Below, one piece after another: positions 43,374 to 51,268 of a stretch of 64,000 nt of DNA. The notes beneath the pieces are model-generated. The model searched no databases, was not told the origin of the DNA, and was given only the letters and a program-made list of their open reading frames with translations. This DNA is from Crenobacter oryzisoli. GTDB lineage: Bacteria; Pseudomonadota; Gammaproteobacteria; Burkholderiales; Chromobacteriaceae. Each line of letters begins with the position of its first letter. Positions within the stretch are counted from its first letter, which is position 1. The DNA lies in contig NZ_JAUEDK010000004.1 of assembly GCF_030385785.1 (NCBI RefSeq), forward strand, positions 117,836-181,835, read 5' to 3'. A program made the position numbers and the translations under genes.

Positions 43374-44608
43374 TCGCCAAGCCCTTCCGTTTCGTGCTGA
43401 TCGGCCTGGCGGCCGCGACCCTGGCAGGTTGCGGCGTGCAGGCCGACTCTACCGGCAGCAAGGCGGCGACGCCGGCATCGGCCGAACAGGTCGCGCGCGG
43501 CAAGTATCTGGCCCGTGCCGCCGACTGTGCCGCCTGCCATACCGCGGAGGAGGGGGGCGCACCGTTCGCAGGCGGCGTGGCGCTGGAGACGCCGTTCGGC
43601 AAGCTGTACGGCACCAATATCACGCCCGACAAGGATCACGGCATAGGCGACTGGAGCGCCGACGACTTCTATAAGGCGCTACACGAGGGCGTGACGCCGA
43701 ACAAACGCCTGTACCCGGCGATGCCGTATACCTCGTACCGCAGCCTGTCGCGCGAGGATACCGACGCGCTGTACGCCTACCTGATGAGCCTGAAACCGGC
43801 CAAGGTGCCGAACAAGGAAGACGAGCTACACTTCCCGTTCAACCTGCGTTTCGGCGTGATGTTCTGGAACATGTTGTTCCTGAAGGACAGCCTGCCTGAT
43901 GCGTCGACCGGCCAGTCGGTCAATTGGCAGCGCGGCCGCTATCTGGCCGGTGCACTCGGCCACTGTGCGGAGTGCCATACTCCGCGCGGTCAACTCGGCC
44001 AACTTAATCTCGACAAACCGCTGACCGGTGGTGTGCTCGGCCGCATCGGCGCACCGGACATCACGCCGATGGGCCTGGCCGCGCGCGGCTGGACAGCCCA
44101 GGGTCTGGAAACCTTCTTTGCCACCGGCATCGCGCCGCAGGGCTCGGCGTATGGCGAGATGTATCCGGTGATCCACCTGTCCAGCCAGCACCTGAGCAAG
44201 ACCGACCTGACCGCGATGGCCTCCTACCTGATGGGTGACAAGCTGCCGGCACCGGCACCGCTGAAGAGCGTGAGCGCCGACGCCGCCGAGCTGACCGCCG
44301 GGCGCCAGCTCTACACCGCGGTGTGCGCCGGCTGCCATGGCCGCGAGGGAGAGGGCAAGCCGAACGTGACGGTCGCGATGCACGGTAACTCGACGGTGCG
44401 CAACGCCGATCCACGCAACCTGATCGTCGCGACGCTCGACGGCATCAAGGAGCAGCGCTTCCCGAACAACGGCGCGATGCAGGAAATGCCGGGCTTCGCC
44501 AGCAAGCTGTCCGACAAGGAAATGGCGCAGCTGGCCAACTTCCTGCGCGCCAGCTGGGGCGGCCAGCCGGCCGACGTCACCGCCGACGCGGTGAAGGCCT
44601 TGCGCTAA
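43370..44608 (+). CDS. Triheme cytochrome c subunit
   Basis: 412 residues with three CXXCH haem sites: CAACH (about residue 58), CAECH (about 204) and CAGCH (about 324), each opening a class I cytochrome c domain (NITPDKDHGIGDWSADDFYKALHEGV). The N-terminus MIAKPFRFVLIGLAAATLAGC is a lipobox, so it is probably an outer-face lipoprotein of the inner membrane. Takes electrons from the periplasmic hydroxylase toward the respiratory chain, as in alcohol dehydrogenase and nicotinate dehydrogenase complexes. Confidence 0.94.
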   Translation: MIAKPFRFVLIGLAAATLAGCGVQADSTGSKAATPASAEQVARGKYLARAADCAACHTAEEGGAPFAGGVALETPFGKLYGTNITPDKDHGIGDWSADDFYKALHEGVTPNKRLYPAMPYTSYRSLSREDTDALYAYLMSLKPAKVPNKEDELHFPFNLRFGVMFWNMLFLKDSLPDASTGQSVNWQRGRYLAGALGHCAECHTPRGQLGQLNLDKPLTGGVLGRIGAPDITPMGLAARGWTAQGLETFFATGIAPQGSAYGEMYPVIHLSSQHLSKTDLTAMASYLMGDKLPAPAPLKSVSADAAELTAGRQLYTAVCAGCHGREGEGKPNVTVAMHGNSTVRNADPRNLIVATLDGIKEQRFPNNGAMQEMPGFASKLSDKEMAQLANFLRASWGGQPADVTADAVKALR

Positions 44609-44670
44609 GCAGCAGAGCACCGGGTTGGCCGATGTGGCAGGGAAACCATTCGACCAACCTTGCACTGGAT

Positions 44671-44697
44671 CGCCCGGCGGGTATTGCCCGCCGGGCG
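44671..44697 (+). terminator. GC-rich hairpin after the cytochrome gene
   Basis: 11-bp perfect stem CGCCCGGCGGG/CCCGCCGGGCG with loop TATTG, without a T-tract. Possibly a partial terminator between the enzyme operon and the maturation genes. Confidence 0.45.
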
Positions 44698-44796
44698 CTC
44701 TCCCACAGGACCGATGTTTGCATCGGTGCCTGTCCTGAGCCGGTTTGCTTGGCAAGCCGCCTGACGACAGGCATTCAGGATACAAGGCAGGTCACG

Positions 44797-45798
44797 ATGA
44801 ACACAGTCGACTATCAGGTATTGAAGAGCGCCGTCAGCTGGCTAGAGCAGGGCAAGCGGCTGGCTCTCGTAACGGTGGTGCGCAACTGGGGCTCGGCGCC
44901 GCGCCCGCTCGGCTCACTGTTTGCGATCACCGCCGACGGCGACTTCACCGGCTCGGTGTCCGGCGGCTGCATCGAGGACGATCTGATGCGTCGCTTTGCC
45001 GACGCCTTCCCGGACAAGCTCGAACTGGTGCGCTACGGTATCAGCGCCGAGGAAATGCGCCGCTTCGGTCTGCCGTGTGGCGGCACGCTGGAGCTGGTGG
45101 TTGAACCCGTACGTGACGCGGCAGCGCTGCGCCTGTTGCTCGATGCGGTCACCGGCCGCCGACTGGTACAGCGCCGGCTCAATCTGCACACCGGCGAGTC
45201 GCGCATCGAACCTGCCGAGATTGACGTCTCGATCCGCTTTCGCGACGACGAGCTGGTGCAGGTGTTCGGCCCGCGCTGGCGGCTGTTGATCGTCGGTGCC
45301 GGCCAGGTGTCTGAATACCTGGCACAGATGGCCCCGGCGCTCGACTTTGCCGTGTATCTGAACGATCCGCGCGAGGAGCAGCGCCGCAACTGGCAGGCCG
45401 GCGAGGTCGAATGGCTCGATGGCATGCCCGACGATGCGGTGCTGGCGTTCCGGCCCGACAAGCGCACCGTCATCGTCACGCTCAGCCACGACCCCAAGGT
45501 CGACGACATGGCGCTGATGGAGGCGCTGAAGACCGAGGCGTTCTACATCGGCGCGATTGGTTCGATGGCCAGCACCGAGACGCGCCGCGCCCGGCTGTTG
45601 ACGCTGGATGTGAGCGAGGAGCAGCTCGACCGGCTGCATGCCCCGATCGGCCTGCCTATCCACAGCCGCTCGCCGGCCGAGATCGCCGTAGCCATCCTGG
45701 CCGAGCTGGTGCAGCTGCGCAACCGCCTGGTCAGCACCAGCGCGCCGTCGAGCTGTGCGGTCGGTGTCACCGAGCGTAGCACCGCATGTCCGCGCTGA
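44797..45798 (+). CDS. XdhC family molybdenum cofactor maturation protein
   Basis: 333 residues. XdhC/CoxI-type protein that binds molybdenum cofactor and helps insert the sulfurated form into hydroxylases. N-terminal CoxI domain (VTVVRNWGSAPRPLGSLFAITADGDFTGSVSGGCIEDDL, FGLPCGGTLELVVEP) and C-terminal Rossmann-like domain (RLLIVGAGQVSEYLAQMAPALDFAVYLNDPR, FYIGAIGSMASTETRRARLL, IGLPIHSRSPAEIAVAILAELVQLRN). Placed directly after the hydroxylase operon, which is its obvious client. Its last codons overlap the mocA-like start. Confidence 0.93.
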   Translation: MNTVDYQVLKSAVSWLEQGKRLALVTVVRNWGSAPRPLGSLFAITADGDFTGSVSGGCIEDDLMRRFADAFPDKLELVRYGISAEEMRRFGLPCGGTLELVVEPVRDAAALRLLLDAVTGRRLVQRRLNLHTGESRIEPAEIDVSIRFRDDELVQVFGPRWRLLIVGAGQVSEYLAQMAPALDFAVYLNDPREEQRRNWQAGEVEWLDGMPDDAVLAFRPDKRTVIVTLSHDPKVDDMALMEALKTEAFYIGAIGSMASTETRRARLLTLDVSEEQLDRLHAPIGLPIHSRSPAEIAVAILAELVQLRNRLVSTSAPSSCAVGVTERSTACPR

Positions 45799-46379
45799 CC
45801 GGACCGTGCGGCCTGCTGCTCGCCGCAGGCCAGGCGCGCCGCTTCGGCGCCGACAAGCGCTTCGCCCGGATCGACGGCGAACCTTTACTGCTGATCGCCG
45901 CGCGCCGCCTGCGTGCCGTGCTGCCGGACACCCTGGTGGTGCTGAGAGAGGGCGACGATGTGCTAGCTGAGCTGCTGGCCGCCGAGGGCATCGCCAGCAC
46001 CCGCTGCCCCCAAGCCGCACTCGGCATGGGCCACAGCCTCGCCCACGGCGTGCGCCAGCGACCCGACGTCGACGGCTGGTTGATTGCGCTGGCCGATATG
46101 CCCCACCTCGCCGAATCCACCCTGACCAGATTGGCCGAAAGCTTGCGCCACGATGTCATCATCGCGCCCAGTCTCAACGGCGTGCGCGGCCATCCGGTCG
46201 GTTTCGGCCGCGACTACTACGAGGAGCTGATCGCGCTCTCCGGCGACATCGGCGCCAAACCGCTGCTGAAGCGCCATGCTGCACGCGTGACACTCCTGCC
46301 GGTCGACGACGCCGGCGTGCTGGAGGACATCGACACCCCGGCCGACCTGCAAGTGCTGGCAGCAACCCGATTCGGCTAA
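45786..46379 (+). CDS. Molybdenum cofactor cytidylyltransferase-like protein (MocA/MobA family)
   Basis: 197 residues. Nucleotidyltransferase fold with the NTP loop LLLAAGQARRFGADKRFARIDGEPLL, ALADMPHLAESTL (metal-binding aspartate) and GVRGHPVGFGRDYYEELIALSGDIGAKPLLKRH. Adds CMP to molybdopterin, making the dinucleotide cofactor used by xanthine-oxidase-family enzymes such as the one upstream. Overlaps the XdhC gene by 13 bases. mobA (GMP-transferring) is the alternative, but the partnership with XdhC favours MocA. Confidence 0.9.
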   Translation: MSALTGPCGLLLAAGQARRFGADKRFARIDGEPLLLIAARRLRAVLPDTLVVLREGDDVLAELLAAEGIASTRCPQAALGMGHSLAHGVRQRPDVDGWLIALADMPHLAESTLTRLAESLRHDVIIAPSLNGVRGHPVGFGRDYYEELIALSGDIGAKPLLKRHAARVTLLPVDDAGVLEDIDTPADLQVLAATRFG

Positions 46380-46458
46380 AACCGTTCGAACGACCGGGAC
46401 AAGCGGCTAGCGGCTGTGGTACAGTACGCGGCTCGACCGGGCCAGGGCCCGCGTCATT

Positions 46459-46543
46459 GCCCCGGTGGTGAAATTGGTAGACACAAGGGACTTAAAATCC
46501 CTCGACTTCGGTCGTGCCGGTTCGACCCCGGCCCGGGGCACCA
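46459..46543 (+). tRNA. tRNA-Leu(UAA)
   Basis: 85 nt with long variable arm; acceptor GCCCCGG/CCGGGGC, anticodon loop CTTAAAA, encoded CCA. Its 3' 55 bases serve as integration site of the element to its right and are reconstituted by it. Confidence 0.96.
46489..46543. repeat. Attachment site copy 1 (attL)
   Basis: 55-bp segment of the tRNA-Leu 3' half, starting GACTTAAAATCCCTCGACTT and ending CCCGGGGCACCA, identical at 62822-62876. Confidence 0.92.
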
Positions 46544-46580
46544 ATCCTTATAAATAAAGGGTTTCAGCAAGAATCAAGAT

Positions 46581-46602
46581 AGCGCCGCAAGGCGCTTTTT
46601 TG
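46581..46602 (+). terminator. tRNA-Leu terminator
   Basis: AGCGCC/GGCGCT with loop GCAA and TTTTTT. The same hairpin with loop GAAA is repeated after att copy 2 (about 62914-62936). Confidence 0.8.
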
Positions 46603-46929
46603 TTGCCAAAAACCCCTCATGGGACACTGGTGGGACACTGAGCCAAAACACACCAGCATGAGCCGGCACAATTCCGCGCCCCTTAAGCGCCGCTCCGGCC
46701 CCTAGCAACTGCCCCGCCGGGACACTTCAACCAGCCACCAAAAACGCCTTCTACTCCCCCTGATTTCGCCCTCAGTGCCCCGCTAGTGTCCCATGGTCAA
46801 GCAGGCAACAGCTGTAACCATTGAAAACAAAGGATGTAACGCCAGAAACACCGGGGATTGGCAATCCGTTGTTCTGGTTTTTGCTGGTGTTTGCTACCAT
46901 GTGCTACATGACAGGTAGGAGCGCACACC
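46603..46929. other. Left end of the element, upstream of the integrase
   Basis: No gene. Contains two short direct copies of TGGGACACT (about 46619-46638) and, near 46787, a third variant TGTCCCATGG. The whole block has a degenerate counterpart at 62937-63199, so it is a conserved left-end region, probably with integrase arm sites and promoter. Confidence 0.6.
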
Positions 46930-48063
46930 ATGGCGAGCATCGAGAAGCGGGTAAGCACAGACGGCGTGACCAGTTACCGGGTAAAAGTCCGAAAGAAGGG
47001 CTACCCGGTCGAAACCGCGACCTTCAACCGCCTGACCGACGCCAAGGCATGGGCCGCCAAGATCGAGGCCGCCATCAAGGAGGGGCGTCACTTCCACATG
47101 AGCGCCGCCAAGCGGCACACCTTGGCCGAGTTGATTGAGCGTTACCGTGCAGTGGGACTACTCAGGCTCAAAGACGGCCAGCACCGCGCTTCCATGCTTG
47201 ATTGGTGGAAAGAGCGCTTAGGCCATGCCACCTTGGCCGATCTGACGCCGGCATGCATAGCCGAGGTGCGCGACGAGATCGCTAGCGAGGGCCGCATGGT
47301 CTGGGTGAGAGATGAGGACGGTGAGCGTAAGCGCGTGCTCAAGGACCAGCCGCGCTCAGGCGCTACCGTTAACCGCTACTTGGCTGCGTTGTCGGCTGTC
47401 TGTGCTTATGGCGTCAAAGAGCTGCAATGGCTGGAAAGCAACCCGGTCCACCGCGTTTCCAAGATGAGGGAGAGCAGGGGCAATGAACGGTTTCTCAGTC
47501 AGGAGGAGGCCGCACTGGTGCTGGAGAAAGCCGACCAGAATGGCCGGCCAGACTTCAAGGTGTTCGTAGCCATCCTGCTGACCACTGGGGCGCGCACTGG
47601 CGAAATTCTTCGTGCCACTTGGAGCCAAGTTGACCTCGAGCGCCACGTCATCGACTTGTCCGACACCAAGAACGGAGAGCGTCGGACGCTACCGCTAGTA
47701 GAGCCGGCGTTGTCGTTGTTGGCGGAGCACAGCAAGGTGCGCCTCTTGCGATCCAGCTTGGTCTTTCCGGCCCCGAGCGATCCAAAGAAGCCTGCGAACT
47801 ACCGCTACCAATGGGGCAAGCTGAAAGAGGCGTGTGAACTGGTGGGTGTGCGCTTCCATGATATGCGCCACACCGCCGCCTCATTCCTCATCATGTCCGG
47901 TGCCGGCTTGCGCACCACGGCCGACGTACTCGGCCACAAGACACTGTCCATGGTGCAGAGGTACAGCCACCTGCTGGACGAACACAAGAGCGATGCCGCC
48001 GCGAAGGCTGCCGCGCTGATGCTGACCAAACCGACCAAGGCGGACGACGACAAGACCGCCTGA
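46930..48063 (+). CDS. int: Tyrosine site-specific integrase
   Basis: 377 residues. N-terminal arm-type part (SIEKRVSTDGVTSYRVKVRKKGYPVETATFNRLTDAKAWAAKIEAAIKEG), SAM-like core-binding part (LAELIERYR..., about 65-170), and catalytic domain with all expected residues: Arg in TTGARTGEILRATW, HDMRHTAAS (His-x-x-Arg), His in LGHKTLSMVQ and nucleophile Tyr in MVQRYSHL. It should be active at the tRNA-Leu att sites flanking the element. GTAGGAG precedes ATG 46930. No excisionase was identified with confidence, although the AlpA-like gene at 48794 could serve. Confidence 0.95.
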   Translation: MASIEKRVSTDGVTSYRVKVRKKGYPVETATFNRLTDAKAWAAKIEAAIKEGRHFHMSAAKRHTLAELIERYRAVGLLRLKDGQHRASMLDWWKERLGHATLADLTPACIAEVRDEIASEGRMVWVRDEDGERKRVLKDQPRSGATVNRYLAALSAVCAYGVKELQWLESNPVHRVSKMRESRGNERFLSQEEAALVLEKADQNGRPDFKVFVAILLTTGARTGEILRATWSQVDLERHVIDLSDTKNGERRTLPLVEPALSLLAEHSKVRLLRSSLVFPAPSDPKKPANYRYQWGKLKEACELVGVRFHDMRHTAASFLIMSGAGLRTTADVLGHKTLSMVQRYSHLLDEHKSDAAAKAAALMLTKPTKADDDKTA

Positions 48064-48084
48064 CAAGATGGATAACAGCCCACG

Positions 48085-48651
48085 ATGAGCAAATTGATGC
48101 AGAGATTGGCCTCTGCCAAGGCAGAGCGCCGCAAGGCAATTGATCGATACGCCGAGCTTTTAATGCAAGCCGAATACACCTATGACCAACTGCTATATGT
48201 GGCGGCTGAGACCATGGTTGTTCATCAAAACACCAAGGCGGCGCTGGATGAGGCTGAATCGGAATTACTGCGTATAAACCGTTCCGTGGTTGCATATGAG
48301 TTAGTAGGAAACTACGAAAATCTGACTGCCGATGAAAGACTAGACCTATTACGGCCTTATGCGGAAGAAGGCGACCCTGCGTCAAAATTAGCCCTGCTCG
48401 TGGCTGAGCACACAAAGGCCGCGACGCCAAGGAAGGGCGGCAAAGCAAAGTCAGACGGGCTTCAAGCAATCCGCAACTACTGCCGCGACCTCTACGAGGG
48501 GCAGCCCGCCGGAATGAAACACCAGACCAAGCTGAAGGCTATTCGGGACCAAGTGACCGAATTTGCAAAGGCCAGCGGCAAGAAACTGAGCTACGACCAG
48601 TTCATCAAGACTGCAAGCGGCTGGACAGAGGATTTAAGACAGAAAAAGTGA
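48085..48651 (+). CDS. Hypothetical protein of the integrative element
   Basis: 188 residues, family not recognised. No signal or membrane segment. The N-terminal half is charged and probably helical or coiled-coil (MSKLMQRLASAKAERRKAIDRYAELLMQAEYTYDQLLYVAAETMVVHQNTKAALDEAESELLRIN); the C-terminal half is lysine-rich (KGGKAKSDGLQAIRNYCRDLYEGQPAGMKHQTKLKAIRDQVTEFAKASGKKLSYDQFIKTASGWTEDLRQKK). It begins 21 bases after the integrase stop and shows lower GC than the flanking genes. A weak terminator follows at 48718-48738. Confidence 0.65.
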   Translation: MSKLMQRLASAKAERRKAIDRYAELLMQAEYTYDQLLYVAAETMVVHQNTKAALDEAESELLRINRSVVAYELVGNYENLTADERLDLLRPYAEEGDPASKLALLVAEHTKAATPRKGGKAKSDGLQAIRNYCRDLYEGQPAGMKHQTKLKAIRDQVTEFAKASGKKLSYDQFIKTASGWTEDLRQKK

Positions 48652-48717
48652 CCCGTCTGCAGGCAAACATTCGTCGCCTACAAGCATCACAACTCTACCT
48701 GCTGGCACCCGATCTAT

Positions 48718-48738
48718 AAGCCCTACCAATGGGCTTTT
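48718..48738 (+). terminator. Short terminator
   Basis: AAGCCC/GGGCTT with loop TACCAAT and TTTT. Confidence 0.6.
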
Positions 48739-48744
48739 ATCCTG

Positions 48745-48789
48745 CCCTCACTGACTAACCAGTGCACTCAAGCACAAACACAGTGAGGG
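48745..48789 (+). promoter_or_regulatory. Inverted repeat that includes a ribosome binding site
   Basis: CCCTCACTG (48745-48753) is exactly complementary to CAGTGAGGG (48781-48789); GAGGG is the ribosome binding site of the gene at 48794. Either an RNA stem that hides the site or a DNA operator. Confidence 0.5.
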
Positions 48790-48793
48790 CAAC

Positions 48794-49027
48794 ATGAACC
48801 AGCTCAAAACCGTCAATCAGTTCTCTGAAGCGCATCCCGCTTTCACCCCCGCCGCCCTGCGTGGCCTGATCTTCAAAGCCAACCCGCGCATCACCCACGA
48901 AGGCGAAGTACAAGGTAATGGCCTGATCGAGGCCGGCGCTATCGTCCGCCTGGGCCGCCGCATCCTGATCGACGAAGCCAAGTTCTTCAACTGGGTCGAA
49001 CAGCAGCAACACACCCGCATGGCCTAA
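48794..49027 (+). CDS. AlpA/excisionase-like small DNA-binding protein
   Basis: 77 residues. The pattern NQFSEAHPAFTPAALRGLIFKANPRITHEGEVQGNGLIEAGAIVRLGRRILIDEAKFFNWVEQQ is that of winged-helix excisionase/AlpA-like proteins of satellites: first helix pair selects the site and RRILIDEAKFFNW is the wing. In P4-type elements such a protein activates integrase or drives excision. It precedes the KilA-N and primase genes, a position typical for the regulator of the replication operon. Its ribosome binding site lies within an inverted repeat. Confidence 0.65.
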   Translation: MNQLKTVNQFSEAHPAFTPAALRGLIFKANPRITHEGEVQGNGLIEAGAIVRLGRRILIDEAKFFNWVEQQQHTRMA

Positions 49028-49037
49028 GGTGCGAGCG

Positions 49038-49736
49038 ATGAGCGAAAAAATCATCCCGTTCGAGTATGAACACCAGCCGGTGCATTTCACCGCAGACGGC
49101 TGGTTCAACGCCACCGAGGCTGCGGCCAGCTATGGCAAGCGCCCGAACGATTGGCTGGCTTTACCAGAAACCGCACGTTACCTGGACGCCCTGTGCCGCA
49201 AATATGAAGTGGGAAAATCTCACTTCATGAAAACCCGGCGTGGTGGCGATACCAGAAAATCTAGTAACGCTCAGGGCACTTGGCTGCACCCGAAGTTGGT
49301 GGTGCGCTTTGCCCAGTGGCTCGATGTCGACTTCGCCGTCTGGTGCGACGAACAGATAGACGCCCTGATCCAGAGCACCGCTCCGCCCGACGACTGGCGC
49401 AAGGCGCGCCACGATGCCGGCGCACGGTTCCGGGGCGTGTGTGACATGGTGAACCTGTCCCGCATGGCCGAAGGCAAGGGTACGGCAGCGCACCACTACG
49501 CCAACGAGGCCAAGCTGATCAACTGGGCGCTGACCGGCCACTTTGCGCCGCTCGACCGTGACGCCCTATCAGCCAAGGAGCTGCGCTTACTCGAACTGCT
49601 GGAGGCTCAGGACATGGTGCTGATCGGCCGGGGCGTGCCCTACGACGAGCGCAAGCAGGCCCTGCTGGTGTTCGCCGCTGCCCAGCGCCAGCGCCTCGAC
49701 CTGCCGGCCAACGATGCGAGGAGGCTGTCGGCATGA
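49038..49736 (+). CDS. KilA-N domain protein
   Basis: 232 residues. KilA-N DNA-binding domain at about 15-110: FTADGWFNATEAAASYGKRPNDWLALPETARYLDALCRKYEVGKSHFMKTRRGGDTRKSSNAQGTWLHPKLVVRFAQWLDVDFAVWCDEQIDAL. The C-terminal part (DRDALSAKELRLLELLEAQDMVLIGRGVPYDERKQALLVFAAAQRQRLDL) is helical. KilA-N proteins are phage and satellite regulators or toxins (P1 KilA is lethal when expressed). ATG 49038 has AAGGTG upstream; GTG 49029 would add three residues. The stop overlaps the next frame. Confidence 0.88.
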   Translation: MSEKIIPFEYEHQPVHFTADGWFNATEAAASYGKRPNDWLALPETARYLDALCRKYEVGKSHFMKTRRGGDTRKSSNAQGTWLHPKLVVRFAQWLDVDFAVWCDEQIDALIQSTAPPDDWRKARHDAGARFRGVCDMVNLSRMAEGKGTAAHHYANEAKLINWALTGHFAPLDRDALSAKELRLLELLEAQDMVLIGRGVPYDERKQALLVFAAAQRQRLDLPANDARRLSA

Positions 49737-49879
49737 GTCTGTTGTCTACCCGCACTCCAGCGAAATTCATTGTTTTGACCAACGCTTCGGCCAACCTTTA
49801 CCAAGAACGCGGCATCCTGTTGCCGCCCTTTGCCCGCCACCAGCCGGCCGCCCACCCAGCCGATCAAGGAGGCCGCACC

Positions 49880-50158
49880 ATGCTGACTCCCAACGCCCTG
49901 CACCTGGCTGAGCATGACGGCCAACTGGCGGCGCTGCGCGTGCTGTACGGCTTGCGCTGGCACCTGGACGCCCACGACACCAGCGAGGACGCACAACAGG
50001 CCGCTATCGCCTTCTGCGAGGGCTTCGCCAACGTGTTCGCCCCGCTGTTGGCCGAGGCGATGGAAGGCGCGAAGGAACGCGGAGGCGACGCCGCCAGCAT
50101 CCTATTCGCACTGATCGCCGGGTATGTGGGCGACCTGATCCATTCACTCGACCGCTGA
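49880..50158 (+). CDS. Hypothetical protein of the integrative element
   Basis: 92 residues, family not recognised: MLTPNALHLAEHDGQLAALRVLYGLRWHLDAHDTSEDAQQAAIAFCEGFANVFAPLLAEAMEGAKERGGDAASILFALIAGYVGDLIHSLDR, acidic and mostly helical. ATG 49880 is chosen because AAGGAGG lies 7 bases upstream. The same frame is open back to ATG 49733, which overlaps the KilA-N stop (ATGA) and would give 141 residues, so the longer product is also possible. Between the KilA-N and primase genes. Confidence 0.6.
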   Translation: MLTPNALHLAEHDGQLAALRVLYGLRWHLDAHDTSEDAQQAAIAFCEGFANVFAPLLAEAMEGAKERGGDAASILFALIAGYVGDLIHSLDR

Positions 50159-50183
50159 CCACACCCTGACAATCTGACTCTTT

Positions 50184-50232
50184 GGCGCGGGCCTCTTGCC
50201 AACGAACGGACACGTTTCCGGGCGCGGGCCTC
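50184..50232. repeat. Direct repeat upstream of the primase gene
   Basis: GGCGCGGGCCTC at 50184-50195 and again at 50221-50232, start-to-start distance 37 bases. Possible regulatory or origin-related sites; the primase start is 23 bases downstream. Confidence 0.4.
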
Positions 50233-50254
50233 GTCACGTCTGAAAGGGCCGTTT

Positions 50255-51268
50255 ATGTCCCGAATCAACTTGCACACTGTCCGCCGCGCTGCCTATGGGC
50301 GCTGGCCGGATATCCTCACGGCGCTGGGCATTCCCGCCGCCGTCCTGACTAAGAAGAACAAACCCTGTCCGTGCTGCGGGGGCACCGATCGCTTTTCGTT
50401 CATCGACCAAGGTACCGGCCGCTTTGTCTGCCGCTCGCTGGACGGGCTAGGCGGCGATGGCTTCGCGCTGGCCATGCATTGGCTCGGCTGCGACTTCAAG
50501 ACCGCGCTGCGGGCCGTGGCGGGGATGCTAGGCATGGGGGCCGGTGTGACACACTTGCGGACGCCTGTCCCTGCTGCACCGCCAGCACCGGCCAAGCGTG
50601 ACAACAGCGCCACCATCGCCAAGCTGTGGGCCGAGGCGCATCCGCTCAAGGCCGGCGACCCGGTGACGCGCTACCTGGCCAGCCGTGGGCTAGTGCTCGA
50701 TGCCATCCCGGCCGTGTTGCGCTGCCATCCGGCGCTCGGCTACTGGCGCGAGGGGCAACGGCTCGGCACCTTCTCGGCGCTGCTGGCACAAGTCACCAGC
50801 CCGAGCGGCGAAGTCGTCGGCCTGCACCGTATCTACCTGACCCCGGACGGCCACAAGGCCCGCCCGACCGATCCGGAGACTGGCGAGCTACTGGATGCCA
50901 AGAAGCTGCTGACCGCTCGAGAGGGAGCCATGCGTGGCGCAGCGATCCGGCTGTACGAGCCGCGCAATGGCGAGATGGCCGTTTGCGAAGGGCCGGAAAC
51001 TGCGCTTGGCGTCTGGCTGGGTTCCGGCCTGCCGGTATGGTCCTGCGTGTCGGCATGGGGGCTGGAGCACGTTTCGCTGCCCGAGTCCGTCACCGATATT
51101 CACATCATGGCCGACAACGACGTGAGCGGCACCGGCCAGCAGGCCGCCAAGAAGCTGGCCAAGCGCCTGCTCGATGAAGCGCGGCGCATCCGCCTGCTCA
51201 TCCCTAGCACGCCCGGCACTGACTGGTTGGACGTGTACCAATCCCGACAACAGCAGGAGGCCGCATGA
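50255..51268 (+). CDS. Zinc-ribbon/Toprim primase
   Basis: 337 residues. P4-alpha-like primase half: zinc ribbon KNKPCPCCGGTDRFSFIDQGTGRFVCRSLDGLGGDGFALAMHWLG at about 35-80, and a Toprim domain at about 215-320 (AVCEGPETALGVWLGSGLPVWSCVSAWGLEHV with the catalytic glutamate, HIMADNDVSGTGQQAAKKLAKRL with the metal-binding DxD-like pair). Makes primers for element replication. Its stop overlaps the DUF3631 start (ATGA), so primase and ATPase are split versions of the P4 alpha functions. Confidence 0.9.
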   Translation: MSRINLHTVRRAAYGRWPDILTALGIPAAVLTKKNKPCPCCGGTDRFSFIDQGTGRFVCRSLDGLGGDGFALAMHWLGCDFKTALRAVAGMLGMGAGVTHLRTPVPAAPPAPAKRDNSATIAKLWAEAHPLKAGDPVTRYLASRGLVLDAIPAVLRCHPALGYWREGQRLGTFSALLAQVTSPSGEVVGLHRIYLTPDGHKARPTDPETGELLDAKKLLTAREGAMRGAAIRLYEPRNGEMAVCEGPETALGVWLGSGLPVWSCVSAWGLEHVSLPESVTDIHIMADNDVSGTGQQAAKKLAKRLLDEARRIRLLIPSTPGTDWLDVYQSRQQQEAA

